Of a stretch of 64,000 nucleotides of DNA, positions 18,989 through 28,596 are shown in pieces. Each line of letters starts with the position of its first letter. Position 1 is the first letter of the stretch. This DNA is from CAVZZG01 sp963779685 (GTDB taxonomy: Bacteria; Actinomycetota; Thermoleophilia; Gaiellales; F1-60-MAGs149): the NCBI GenBank assembly GCA_963779685.1, contig CAVZZG010000003.1, positions 2,402,737 to 2,466,736 of the forward strand, in the 5' to 3' direction. The notes below the pieces were generated by a model, which was not told the origin of the DNA, ran no database searches, and saw only the letters and a list, made by a program, of their open reading frames with translations. The position numbers and the translations under genes were made by a program.

Positions 18989-19217
18989 GTCTGGGGAGAG
19001 TAACGAGGGCGCGTCGCGCCCCGCTGCGGGGAGTTAGGCGCGCCGTGCGATATCGGAGGGGTTACACGTGATCCTCGCAGCCTTAGCGACTTCCTCTGGC
19101 CACTGCTCGTCATGTTCTTCATGGGCCCGCGGCAGAGTCCGGACGATCGGAACGAGAATCCCTTCGCGGATGGAGTCCGGGACGTTCTCGACGCCGAGGC
19201 CATGGCTGCCGTTGTCC

Positions 19218-19910
19218 TTACTGCAGGGAGCCGACCTTGATCGCCGTGATGACCGCCTGGTTCAGGTAGTACATTGCCGCCGTGCCGGAGCCGCAATCGA
19301 GCGACACCTGAGTTGGCGCGGCAAGGGTGACGGTGGTCAGGAGCGACATCCACACCGGGCTGTCCGGGGTCTGATTGGTGGTGCTCTGGTAGTCGAGCTG
19401 CTGGGTCGTCGTGTCGTTGACGAGGCCGCAGACCATGACGTGCGTGCCGGCAGCGGAGCTGGCCCGCCCGTAGATCTTGCCCATAACGACGTAGCTGCCG
19501 GCGGGCAGCGAGGTCTGCACGACTGGCGCGCTGGTACCGGGCGAGTTGAAGCCGACGACGCCGCTCGACGCCGAGTAGGCGTTCGACGGGCCGGGCGTAC
19601 CGGGGTCGCCCTTCGCGCCCGGGTCGCCCTTCGCGCCCGGGTCGCCCTTCGCACCCGGCGTGCCCGGGTCGCCCTTCGCGCCCGGCTGCAGCGTCCCGGG
19701 CGCGAACAGGCCCGCCGTTAGACTGCCGGCCCGGACCTTGCTGGCGGTCACCGCCCCGCTCGCGAGCTTCGGCCCCGTGACGGCGCCGTTCTTGATGTTC
19801 CTCGTGCCGATCTGGGTCGCCGCGTACCCCGTGCCACCCAGGGCGACGAACAGCGCCAGCGTGGCGGTCACGTTGCCGTACGTCAGCAGGCGACGAAGAC
19901 GAGTGCGCAT
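19218..19910 (-). CDS. Secreted collagen-like repeat protein
   Basis: 230 residues from ATG 19910. The N-terminus NVTATLALFVALGGTGYAA is the membrane or signal segment typical of many Thermoleophilia surface proteins. A spacer with TRNIKNGAVTGPKLASGAV precedes a short Gly-X-Y tract (GAKGDPGTPGAKGDPGAKGD, residues ~78-105), then a beta-rich C-terminal domain (~110-230) that may be the head of a trimeric stalk. Predicted extracellular. The Gly-X-Y DNA is a 24-bp tandem repeat (19600-19690). Confidence 0.85.
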   Translation of the reverse strand: MRTRLRRLLTYGNVTATLALFVALGGTGYAATQIGTRNIKNGAVTGPKLASGAVTASKVRAGSLTAGLFAPGTLQPGAKGDPGTPGAKGDPGAKGDPGAKGDPGTPGPSNAYSASSGVVGFNSPGTSAPVVQTSLPAGSYVVMGKIYGRASSAAGTHVMVCGLVNDTTTQQLDYQSTTNQTPDSPVWMSLLTTVTLAAPTQVSLDCGSGTAAMYYLNQAVITAIKVGSLQ

Positions 19911-20288
19911 TATGGCCTCCTGTTGCCGCGTCGGCTCGAACGCCGGCGTGGCGGGTTCGCGCCCCCCAAGCGAGGCGCCATCGCCGCCGTCGCGACGACG
20001 ACGCGAATGTACCCCAGAACGCGGCGTCGCGGAAGAGCGCGGCTGCGCTCAGACCCCGCCGGCGGCGTGCGCGGCGAGCTTCGCAGCCACGGCGACACGC
20101 ACCGCGCACACCCGGGCGTCGAGCACCGCCCCGGCGGATGACCGTCCTTCGACCCGGCGATCCATCCCAGGCCGCGCGCCGCGCCACGGGATGGCAACCA
20201 GCCGTCGCGGAGTTCAGCCCCGACCCGGCGTAGCGATACGAGCGGTGTGCGGCCGATCGCCGCGAAGATCCCCGGCTCCTCCCCGATC
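19911..20288. other. Intergenic region, about 380 bp
   Basis: Upstream of the collagen-like gene and downstream of the methyltransferase. I see no coding frame, tRNA or strong hairpin. It should contain the promoter of the collagen-like gene. Confidence 0.4.
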
Positions 20289-21308
20289 CTATGCCGGGGT
20301 TGCTGCGATGACGGTGAGGTCGCTCCGCGTCGAGGTCGCGTCCTGCAGCCGGAGGCCGGCGGTTTCGAACAGCGCCGAGTGCTCCACCAGCGTGCGCTCC
20401 CGGCCGCCGGGGGACACGAGCATGTTCAGGTCGCTGAACTTCCCCTCGGCGCCCTCGTTCGGTGGGGCCAGCACGCGGCCGACGACGAGAACAACGCCGT
20501 TCGCCGGCATCGCGCGGCGACACCCTCGCAGGATCGTCGTCGCCTGGTCGTCCTCCCAGTCATGGAGGATGGACTTCAAGAGGTACGCATCGCCGCCTTC
20601 TGGCAGACCCTCGAAGAAGCTGCCGCCGACAACTCGGCAGCGGTCGGCCACGCCCGCGTCGTGCAGCGGTCCGTCGGCGCCGGCGACCACGTGGGGCTGG
20701 TCGAAGAGCACGCCGTGCATGGTCGGATGCTCCCGGAGGAGGCTGGCGAGAAGCGCGCCCTGACCGCCGCCCACGTCGACGACGGTGGCGAAGCGCCCGA
20801 AGTCATAGCCCTCCAGCAGCGACCGATTCGCGTCGCCGGTGAGCGCCGTCATGGCGCGATCGAAGATCGCGCTCTCGTCCGGGTGCTGCGAGCGATACTC
20901 CCACACCGACGTCGCGTGCAGCGCGCGGAAGGCATTCTCGCCGGACTGGACACTGTCCAGCAGATGCGCCCAGGCGTTCCAGTAGTACGGGCGGCCGACG
21001 AACGCCGCCCAGCCGGAAAGCGACTGCGGGTTGTCCGTCCGGAGGCCCTCGCCGAGCGCAGTCAATGCGAAGGCGCGACGCTCATCCTCATGAACGATGC
21101 CGACGCTCGCGAGGGCCCGCAGCAGTCGGTACAGCGCATCCTCGTGCGAACCCGTAGCCGCGGCCAGGTCGGCCGACGAACGCCGCCCGTCGCCAATGAG
21201 ATCGGCAAGGCCGAGGGTCGCCGCGACGTGGATCGCCTGCGAAACCCGAAAGCCGTCAATCAACCGCCGAAGGGTCGTCGACGCGCTCTCGTCAGGCCGG
21301 AGCGCCAT
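20289..21308 (-). CDS. SAM-dependent O-methyltransferase (plant/antibiotic O-MT family)
   Basis: 339 residues, full length for the family. The N-terminal winged-helix dimerisation domain (FRVSQAIHVAATLGLADLIG, then YRLLRALASVGIV) precedes a Rossmann domain with SAM motif VVDVGGGQGALL near residue 180. The catalytic helix region LLKSILHDWEDDQA near 245 carries the His used as general base in this family. It would methylate a hydroxyl of a small aromatic or polyketide-like molecule; no biosynthetic genes adjoin it. Confidence 0.9.
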   Translation of the reverse strand: MALRPDESASTTLRRLIDGFRVSQAIHVAATLGLADLIGDGRRSSADLAAATGSHEDALYRLLRALASVGIVHEDERRAFALTALGEGLRTDNPQSLSGWAAFVGRPYYWNAWAHLLDSVQSGENAFRALHATSVWEYRSQHPDESAIFDRAMTALTGDANRSLLEGYDFGRFATVVDVGGGQGALLASLLREHPTMHGVLFDQPHVVAGADGPLHDAGVADRCRVVGGSFFEGLPEGGDAYLLKSILHDWEDDQATTILRGCRRAMPANGVVLVVGRVLAPPNEGAEGKFSDLNMLVSPGGRERTLVEHSALFETAGLRLQDATSTRSDLTVIAATPA

Positions 21309-21414
21309 CGCATCAGCTTCCCAGTCGAGGTCCCGCCTGTCAAGGAACGACCACCGTCACGTCTACCCGAGCCCGACCAGCCGGCTCTACCCGAAGGAGC
21401 AGGGAAGACACGAA

Positions 21415-21531
21415 GCGCCCTTTCGGGCGCCTCAAACATCGAAAGAAGCGTCGGTGAGGAACGAAAGAGGCCCGCATTGCGGGTCTTCTGAGAGCCGACG
21501 CGGGGACTCGAACCCCGGACCCATCATTACG
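21415..21531 (-). repeat. tRNA-Thr 3'-half remnant with downstream hairpins (att-like copy B)
   Basis: The 21493-21531 stretch matches the tRNA 3' half at 39954-39995 and 61580-61620 apart from about one missing base. The adjoining 21415-21490 DNA matches their flank: a GCGCCC hairpin and the terminator-like GCCCGCATTGCGGG stem. The element-side flank with GGCTCAACGGAGC is absent, the sequence diverging after CATTACG. It is therefore a half-copy, presumably an old junction. Confidence 0.6.
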
Positions 21532-21723
21532 CCGGGCAAGAGGCGAGGTCGAGACTCACACGGCGGAACTTGCCTCCGAACCGGCGCCGGGCCGTGATCG
21601 TGCCACGCGAGCCCCAGTGGCCACGGCGAATCTACAGGATCCAACGGAATCGGATCGTGCATTCCGCCACTTGCATTGAAATCATGCGCCCTCGGGCCGC
21701 GACGGCTCGGGGGAGGAGACCAC

Positions 21724-24700
21724 ATGCACCGGCGGCGATTGCTCACCGGGCTGCTCGTGGCGCTGGTCGGTACGCTCGTCGTTCCCGCTGCGCACGCCGG
21801 CGCCCATAGGCAGTACCTGGACGCGTACCACGCCCGCGTCTCGACGGCCGACCTGGCGACGCTGCGGGCCCAGGGATTCGACGTCACCGAGCTGAACGTC
21901 ACCGGCCGGTACTCGAAGGTCGAGCTGATCATGACCCGCACGGAGGCGTCGCTGCTCGCGAAGCGCGGGATCCGCGCCCGCGTGCTGCGCCACAACGGCC
22001 GCACGACGAGCCGGCGCTCCGCGCTCGCCGCCACGTCCGGCTACACCGTGTTCCGGCCGTACTCCGGCCCAGGCGGGATCGAGCAGGAGCTCCGGTCGCT
22101 TGTCCTTCGGTATCCGGACATAGCGACGCTCGTTCGGATCGGCTGGACCGTGCAGCACAAGCCGATCCTCGCGGTCAGGGTCACCACCAGGAGCCGTCGC
22201 GAGGACGACTCCAAGCCGGTCGTGCTGTACGCCGCCACGCAGCACGCGCGGGAGTGGATCGCCACCGAGACCGACCGCCGGCTGCTGCACTACTACCTCG
22301 AGCAGTACGCCACCAACCCGACCGTGCGTCGGCTCGTGCAGACCCGCGAGTTGTGGTTCGTGCCGGTCGCGAACCCGGACGGATACGACTACACGTTCAC
22401 GCCGGGCAACCGCCTCTGGCGCAAGAACCTGCGCGACAACAACAACGACGGCTCGATCGACCCGACCACGGACGGCGTCGACCCGAACCGCAACTTCGCC
22501 ACCAACTGGAACTACGACGACGAGGGCTCGTCCGGCGATCCCGGCAGCGAGACCTACCGCGGCACCGCCCCCAACTCGGAGCCCGAGACCCGGGCCATGG
22601 ACGGCCTCGTCCGCCATATCCGGCCGGTGTTCATGATCAACTACCACTCTGCCGCCGAGCTGCTCCTGTACCCGTACGGGTTCCAGGAGGACACGGCGAC
22701 GGACGACAATCCGATCTTCCTGGCCCTGTCCGGTACCGACGGCCCCGATCCGACGACGCAGGCCGACGACAACGCCGCCGTGCCGGGCTACGACCCCGAC
22801 GTCGGCGCGGAGCTGTACATCACCAACGGCGAGACGACCGACCACGTGTACGCCAGGTACGGCACGCTGGCGTGGACACCCGAGCTGGACACCGCGCAGA
22901 GCTACGGCGCGCCGTCCGACGTATCGGTGTTCGAGTTCCCGGAGGACGAGGCCAAGGTGCAGGCGGTGTTCGAGAAGAACATCCCGTTCGCGCTGAACGT
23001 CGCCACCTCGGCCGCCGACCCGGGCCACCCGCGCGCCTCCGCGCAGAACCCGTCCACCGCCTACCAGGTGCCGGCCACCCCCGACTTCGTGGTCTCGCCG
23101 TTCTCCACCTCCTACGGCAACCCCCAGGTCGTGGAGGCCGACGCCCGCCGCTCGCTGGGCGACGTGACGCTGCGCTACCGCATCAACGGCGGCCGCTGGC
23201 ACGAGGCCGACGCCCACGACTCGCGCGGCGGCAGCCGCTACGACGCGCAGCGCGGCCACTACTACCACAAGGTCCGCGCCGCCGTCCGCGGCGCGCACGC
23301 CGGCGACGACGTCGAGGTGACGTTCGTCGCCCGGCACTCCGCGAGCACACCGTTCACGTACCACGTCGCCTACGACGGCGGCGCGTCGGTGCTGCTCGTG
23401 GCGGCCGAGGACTACACCGGCCGCAGCCCCGGCGGTCCGTACGACGGCCCGCTGTACCTCGGCCTGCACGACGCCGCCCTGACGGCGGACGGCATCCCGC
23501 ACGCCATCTACGACATCGACGCGATGCGTCGCGTCGCCCCCGATCCCCTCGGCGTGCTCTCGCACTTCAAGGCCGTCGTCTGGTACACCGGCGACGACCT
23601 GCTGGTGCGCGAGCCGTCGCAGGGAGCGGGCACCTCGTCGAAGCTGGCGCACGAGGAGACGCTCGCCATGCGCCAGTACCTGAACGAGGGCGGACGCCTC
23701 CTCTACGCCGGCCGCAACGCGGGCTACGGATCGTTCAACGGCTACCCGTACTTCCCGGACAACACGGCTCCGGTGCCGCTGTCAGACGACTTCTACCAGT
23801 ACTGGCTCGGGGCCTACGCCTACCAGTCGGGCAACGACACGGGGCTCGTCGACGGCCAGCAGGTCGTCGCGTCGGGCACGCCGTTCTCGTTCGACCCGTT
23901 CGTGCCCGACGCCCAGGGCGGGCTCGACCAGCCCGTCCCAGTTCGTGCTCACGAAGAGCATCCTCGACCCCGCCACCTATCCGCTGTTCGCCAGCACCGG
24001 CGCCGCCAAGTACTCCAACGGCGGGCCGTCCGCCGAGCAGCCGATCGAGGGCTCGTTCCAGGCCTATGCGCCGCACCAGGACCAGAGCTACCGGCGGCTC
24101 GGCCGCACCATCTCCGTCCCCGCCGGCACGACGACCCTCGACCTGCAGGCGTCGTACTTCACCGAGCAGGACTGGGACTACATGATCGTCGAGGCCCACA
24201 CCGTCGGGCAGGACGACTGGACGACGCTGGCCGACCTGAACGGCCACACCTCGACCGACCCCGGCCAGAGCTGCCTCGCCGGCTGGGACACCCTGCACCC
24301 GCAGCTCGACCACTACCAGACGCTCGACGGCACCGACCCGGCCAACCCGGTGTGCACGCCGACCGGTACGACCGGCTCGTGGAACGCGATGACCGGCGAC
24401 TCGGGCGGCTGGGTGCCGCTGTCGTTCGACCTCTCGGCGTGGGCGGGCAAGGACGTCGAGGTGTCGATCTCCTACGTCACCGACTGGAGCACCGGCGTCA
24501 CCGGCGTCCGGATCGACGATGTGGGCCTGACGACCGACGGCGTGCGGACGCCCCTGACCGGCTTCGAGACCGATCTGGGCGGGTTCACCGTGCTCGGCGC
24601 GCCGCCCGGCAGCGGCGCCAACCGGGAGGAGTGGCGCCGGGTCGGCGCCCTCGACCTGGCGGGCGCCGCGGTCGTCACCGGCGACACCGTGATGCTCGGC

Positions 24701-24778
24701 TTCGGGCTCGAGCAGCTGACCGACGCCGACCGCAACGCGGTTCTCGGCCAGGCGATGTCCTACCTGCTCCGCTCGTAA
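21724..24778 (+). CDS. Secreted M14 zinc carboxypeptidase with C-terminal beta domains, frame break near 23.93 kb
   Basis: ATG 21724 is preceded by GGAGGAG. Signal peptide LLTGLLVALVGTLVVPAAHA. The carboxypeptidase domain (residues ~115-440) has zinc ligands in AATQHAREWIATE and INYHSAAELL, substrate-binding NPDGYDYTF and DPNRNFATNWNY, and a candidate catalytic Glu in AWTPELDT. The N-terminal frame continues into a long beta-rich region; near 23920-23945 the homology moves to another frame (FVLTKSILDPATYPLFASTG), which ends at 24778 with an immune-inhibitor-A/MAM-like domain (DWSTGVTGVRIDDVGL). With one base corrected the protein would be about 1018 residues. A secreted exopeptidase. Confidence 0.85.
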
Positions 24779-24786
24779 GACGGCAC

Positions 24787-24820
24787 GGGCCGCCCTCACC
24801 CACCGCGGAGGGGGCGGCCC
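24787..24820. terminator. GC-rich hairpin after the peptidase gene
   Basis: GGGCCGCCC (24787-24795) pairs with GGGCGGCCC (24812-24820), starting 9 bases after the M14 stop. No T-run follows, as is common in high-GC genomes. Confidence 0.45.
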
Positions 24821-25269
24821 TAGTCCGGCCCGGGCTCGACCAGGGTCAGGCGGCGTTCCATGGGTAGCGTGACCTCGATCCGCGTCCCCCCGCCGGGCCT
24901 CCTGCACGACCCGGTCCATCGTCGCCTCGACCGCGGGCGCGTGCCGCTGAGAGGCCCGGCCGGCCGAGTAGTCGAGATCGACGTCGAAAACGATCACCGC
25001 ATGCGACCGCCCTCGGACGCGCTCGACCAGCGCCTCGATCGCGGGCGCGGCACCGAGTCAAGCGCGAGCGTTGCGATCTCGGCCTGGCGTAGGTTCAGCG
25101 GCGGCGCCGCGACCCGCAACCGTTGGACGAGGTCGGCCGCCTCGGAACGGCCCTCCAGGTCAGTCCCGCGGCGATCGCTTCCCGCCGGACCCGACAAGCA
25201 ATTCAGCGAGGAGTCGTCGTCGAGCACTCCGCCCTCCGACGCCATCCCCTTCGGGGGTAGCCGGTTCAC
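24820..25269 (-). pseudogene. C-terminal remnant of a NarL-type sensor histidine kinase
   Basis: Several minus-strand frames together give the end of a HisKA_3-type kinase. RLRVAAPPLNLRQAEIA matches the second helix region, AIEALVERVRGRSHAVIVFD the start of the ATPase domain, PAVEATMDRVVQEA the N-box region, and TRIEVTLPMERR the terminal strand before the stop at 24820. The G-boxes are missing and at least two frame changes are needed. No dimerisation helix with its His is found upstream, where a different small gene begins. A decayed fragment. Confidence 0.4.
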
Positions 25270-25311
25270 GATCGGGAATGCGCGGTGGAGGATGAACGTG
25301 CGCGCCGATGC

Positions 25312-25509
25312 TCAGCCAGTGGCGTGACCGGCGGGGTGCGATGTGCGATCGCCCATGACGTAGGCGACGATCAGCGCTGCCGGGAAGAAGACCAGGCTGA
25401 AGATGAAGAACAGGAAGAAGCTGTGGCCCTTCCTCGCGGCGACCCGCGCCGGCCAGAACGCGATCGCGATCCAGATCGCCACTACCACGATCCACCAGAT
25501 GAACGACAT
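25312..25509 (-). CDS. Small two-helix membrane protein
   Basis: 65 residues from ATG 25509, with AAGGGAT upstream. Two membrane segments, FIWWIVVVAIWIAIAFWPAR and SFFFLF-like HSFFLFFIFSLVFFPAALIV, are separated by ARVAARKG, and a short polar tail follows. Similar short proteins are common in Actinobacteria; function unknown. Confidence 0.75.
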   Translation of the reverse strand: MSFIWWIVVVAIWIAIAFWPARVAARKGHSFFLFFIFSLVFFPAALIVAYVMGDRTSHPAGHATG

Positions 25510-25650
25510 GATGATCCCTTTCGGTTGGTGCGAGCGGACCTCAGGTCGAGGAATCGCACGGCACCTCCACTCTGCTCGGAACCGGAAGCGGCCGCATCGG
25601 CGTATTCCCGCACGGCCCATCGGGGCGCCCGCCTATCGAAGCGGAGCCGC

Positions 25651-25875
25651 TCAGGGAGGCGCGTCGAGCCCTTCGCACGCCCACGTTTCCGCCTCCTCGC
25701 GCTCCCGGTTCGCGAAGAGCCGTAGCTCACCGGGGATCGACCACCCTGCGAGCTGTACAAGTCGACGGATGCTGTCGCGGTCGGTGACGACGGCAATGCG
25801 GTCGAAGGAGCGTGGATGGGCGAGCCCAAGAGCGGCGTCCTGCCAGGCGCCTCCGGCCGTGTAGCGGGTGAAGCG
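25651..25875 (-). pseudogene. SpoIIAA/STAS-like protein, N-terminus missing
   Basis: The minus-strand frame ending at TGA 25651 encodes RFTRYTAGGAWQDAALGLAH, then DRIAVVTDRDSIRRLVQL and GWSIPGELRLFANRE. This is the C-terminal half of the SpoIIAA-like (DUF3478) family. Homology stops at about 25875, exactly where the GTGTGTGGC-type repeat begins (25877), with no start codon beyond. The repeat's arrival, or a deletion at it, appears to have removed the first half. Confidence 0.55.
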
Positions 25876-25876
25876 T

Positions 25877-25925
25877 CTGTGTGGTCGGTGTGTGGCAGAC
25901 CGCGGTCTCTGCGACCCCCAGCGGC
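25877..25925. repeat. Partial copy of the att-flanking repeat arm
   Basis: CTGTGTGGT (25877-25885) and GTGTGTGGCAG (25888-25898), 11 bp apart, are followed by ACCGCGGTCTCTGCGACCCC. This matches the left arm of the att-like copy at 39780-39830 almost base for base, but no tRNA core follows. It abuts the truncated SpoIIAA-like gene. Confidence 0.6.
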
Positions 25926-26027
25926 CAAGTTCAGCGCTGGCACGTGTCGGTCGCGACCGGCTCGCCCGTCACGACGCCCGCCGCCCGCGCGGGTCGCTCG
26001 TAGCAAGACGCAGGGTATCGTCACGAC

Positions 26028-26956
26028 GTGACGCCCGCTGACCCGCCGGAGACCGCGGCGCTTCCGGTGGCCGCCGCGGTCGCGGCGCACCCGCGCGCCG
26101 GGCTTGCGATCGGCGCACTCTGCATTTCGGCGTCCGCGATCCTGATCGACCGCGCCGCAACGAGTCCCGGCACCGCGTCATTCTTCCGCTCGCTGCTCGC
26201 CCTCCCGCTGCTGCTCTTCTTCGCGCTCGTCGAGCGGCGCCGCGTCGGCGCGCCGACCGGCCAGCAGGTCGTCACCGCCGCCGTGGCCGGCGTGCTTCTG
26301 GCCGGCGACGTGCTGCTCTGGACTCGGCGCGGGCGTCGCGACGGTGCTCGTGAACGTCCAGGTCGTGATCGTGCCGTTGCTCGCCCTCGCCGTCGACCGC
26401 GAACCCGTCAGCCGGCGGTTCGTCGCTGCGCTCCCCTTCGCCTGCGCCGGCGTGGTTCTCGCCGGCGGCGTCCTCGAGCAGGGCGTCGGCGGCCCGCACG
26501 CCCTGCGCGGCACGGTCGATGCCGTGCTCGCGGCGGTGTCCTACTCGGGGTTCCTGTTCCTCCTGCGCCGCTCCGGACGCCGCGGTCCGATCGTGCAGCC
26601 ATACACCATCGTGATGCTCTCGTGCGGCCTCGCCTCCCTCTTGGTCGGCCCGTTCTGGCGCGGCGTCGACCTCCATCCGCCCGCTTCGAGCCTCGGCTGG
26701 CTGGTGCTCACGGCACTCACCGGCGGCGTGCTCGGCTGGGCTCTTGATCGCCACCGCCTCGCCACGCCTCGATAGCCACGTCGGCGCCGTGCTCCTCCTG
26801 CTCACGCCAGTCGGCTCGCTCGCGCTCAGCGCGGTCGTCCTCGGCGAGCGCCCGACGCCACTCCAGCTCGCCGGCTCCGTGCTGATCCTGACGTCGGCCT
26901 ACGCCGTCGCAGCAGATCGCGGCGCGCGGCGTCGAGCCGCACGTCGGCGCACCTAG
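26028..26956 (+). pseudogene. EamA/DMT-family transporter, two frame breaks
   Basis: Three successive frames give one EamA permease. The first, from GTG 26028, has membrane segments including GLAIGALCISASAILIDRAA. The second (from ~26330) has VNVQVVIVPLLALAVDREPV, FVAALPFACAGVVLAGGVLE and PYTIVMLSCGLASLLVGPFW. The third (from ~26740) has GAVLLLLTPVGSLALSAVVL and PTPLQLAGSVLILTSAYAV. Ten helices are accounted for. It would export a small metabolite. The last ~40 bp overlap a 110-bp direct repeat also found at 41987. Confidence 0.75.
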
Positions 26957-27026
26957 TAGGCCTGGACTCACCAGCCGGCCTTGTGAGGGGACTGCGAGTG
27001 GGCCACGAGCCGATCACGTTGCGTGA
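26915..27026. repeat. Direct repeat of about 110 bp, copy 1
   Basis: GATCGCGGCGCGCGGCGTCG ... TGGACTCACCAGCCGGCCTT ... GATCACGTTGCGTGA recurs at 41987-42095 with about 95% identity and one 3-base length difference. It includes a CTCAC/GTGAG inverted repeat and begins inside the 3' end of the EamA gene. DNA from 27027 to 27296, up to RidA, holds no gene I can support. Confidence 0.65.
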
Positions 27027-27296
27027 ATGCAGCGGCGGGGCGGGGCGTTGGTCGCTCCCTTGACGAGCGGCGGAGGATGCATGATGGTTGGCGGCACGCG
27101 CGCGCCGCTTCTGGCGCGCGATCGAGTTGATGGGCAAGCACTCCAGGGTGTCGGGCCGGGCGAGCGGGACGTCCGTGAGCAATCCCGTCTGGTTGTCCAG
27201 CCCTCAGCCCTGCGGGAGTGCGGCGGCGATCGCTGGAGACGGCACGATGGTCGCCACTGATCCCTCCTTCGTCGTGACGTGATCCGTCGCTCCACC

Positions 27297-27677
27297 CTAT
27301 CCGATGCGGGCAACGACCTCGATCTCGAACAGGAACTCCTCACGGACGAGGTCGCAGACGACCGTGGAGCGGGCCGGCGGGTCGGAGGCGAAGTAGGTGC
27401 GGTAGATGGGGTCGAGCCGGGCGAAATCCTCGCGTCGGGTCACGAAGCACAGCGTCTTGACGACGTGCGCGAGATCGGTGCCGGCCGCCTCGAGCGTCGC
27501 CCGCACGTTCTCGATCGCCTGCCGCACCTGGGCCTCGAACCCCTCGCGGACGGCGCGCGTGGCGGGGTCGACTCCGACGCAACCTGCGGTCCAGACCAGG
27601 TCGCCCGACCGGACCGCCTGGCTGTAGTGGCCTCCGGGCGCTGCCGCGCCGGCGGCCTCGACGACCTCACGCTCCAC
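27297..27677 (-). CDS. RidA family enamine/imine deaminase
   Basis: 126 residues from GTG 27677. Typical YjgF/YER057c/UK114 features are HYSQAVRSGDLVWTAGCVGV near the N-terminus, IENVRATLEAAGTDLAHVVK in the middle and a C-terminal strand with the usual Arg/Glu (PPARSTVVCDLVREEFLFEI). RidA proteins hydrolyse reactive enamines and imines, and relatives such as RutC occur in pyrimidine ring degradation. The gene is divergent from the Mo-hydroxylase operon across a 55-bp gap. That gap contains two GGTAT repeats (27686-27690 and 27693-27697), a possible shared operator. Confidence 0.85.
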   Translation of the reverse strand: MEREVVEAAGAAAPGGHYSQAVRSGDLVWTAGCVGVDPATRAVREGFEAQVRQAIENVRATLEAAGTDLAHVVKTLCFVTRREDFARLDPIYRTYFASDPPARSTVVCDLVREEFLFEIEVVARIG

Positions 27678-27732
27678 ACCACCATGGTATTCGGTATGCT
27701 CGCCAGCCAGTGCGCCCGGCGGCCTTGCTCGC

Positions 27733-28596
27733 ATGAACGTGGCGGTCCTCGGTTGCGGGACGATGGGACCGGGGATCGCGATCGCCTTCGCCGCCGGCGA
27801 GCACGCGGTGACGCTCTGGGGCCGGACACCGGAACGGCTGGAGCGGGCGCTTGCGGCCACGGCCTGCGACCGGATCCGGGGAACCGCCGAGCTGGCCTCG
27901 ATCGGCGATGCCGACCTGGTGGTCGAGGTGGTCGCGGAGCACCTCGAGACCAAGCGCGAGTTGCTCTCCGCGGTCGAGGCAGTGTGCCGCTCGACCGCGC
28001 TGATCGCCACCGGCACCTCCGGCCTGCGGGTGAGCGACATCGCCGCGCACCTGCGCCACCGCGAACGGGTGGTGGCCATGCATTTCTGGAACCCGGCGCC
28101 ACTCATGCCGCTGGTCGAGATCGCGGGCGGCGCCCATGCCGACCAGGCCAGCGTGGCGGCGGCGGTCGAGATCGCCCGCGGGATCGGCAAGGTGCCCGTG
28201 GTGCTGCGGCACGAGGTGCTCGGGTTCCTCGGCGTCCGCATGCAGCAGGCGGTGCTCCGCGAGGCGATCGCGCTCCTCGACGCGGGCGTGGCGTCGGCCG
28301 AGGACATCGACCTGGCTGTCCGCACGAGCTTCGGCATGCGGTTCCCCGTGATCGGCCCGCTCGCCTCGGCCGACCTCTCGGGCCTCGACGTGATCGCGGC
28401 CATCCACGACTACCTGCTTTGCGACCTCGACGGCTCGACGTCGTGTCAGGAGGGTCTCCGCGACCGGGTGGCCCGCGGTGAGCTCGGCGTCAAGTCGGGG
28501 CGGGGATTCCACGACTGGTCCGGCGACCGGGCCGCCGTCGTCGTCGCGGAACGGGACGCCGAGATCCGGCGGCGACTGGAGCAGATGGGCCTGTGA
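27733..28596 (+). CDS. 3-hydroxyacyl-CoA dehydrogenase family protein
   Basis: 287 residues from ATG 27733, the usual length for the single-domain type. The Rossmann motif VAVLGCGTMGPGIAIAFAAG is at the N-terminus. DLVVEVVAEHLETKRELL carries the NAD-binding Glu region, and MHFWNPAPLMPLVEIAGG holds the catalytic His and the conserved N-P. The C-terminal domain includes VLGFLGVRMQQAVLREAI. It oxidises a beta-hydroxy (acyl-CoA) intermediate with NAD. First gene of an operon in which successive genes overlap by about 4 bases. Confidence 0.9.
   Translation: MNVAVLGCGTMGPGIAIAFAAGEHAVTLWGRTPERLERALAATACDRIRGTAELASIGDADLVVEVVAEHLETKRELLSAVEAVCRSTALIATGTSGLRVSDIAAHLRHRERVVAMHFWNPAPLMPLVEIAGGAHADQASVAAAVEIARGIGKVPVVLRHEVLGFLGVRMQQAVLREAIALLDAGVASAEDIDLAVRTSFGMRFPVIGPLASADLSGLDVIAAIHDYLLCDLDGSTSCQEGLRDRVARGELGVKSGRGFHDWSGDRAAVVVAERDAEIRRRLEQMGL

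Noticed and set aside
19600..19690. Tandem short repeats that could suggest a CRISPR-like array
   Set aside because: The 24-bp periodicity encodes Gly-X-Y collagen repeats, with no spacers. No CRISPR array was seen anywhere in the window.
21682..23652. 656-codon minus-strand open frame opposite the M14 peptidase
   Set aside because: Val/Arg/Gly-rich shadow without recognisable motifs; zinc-site motifs are on the plus strand.
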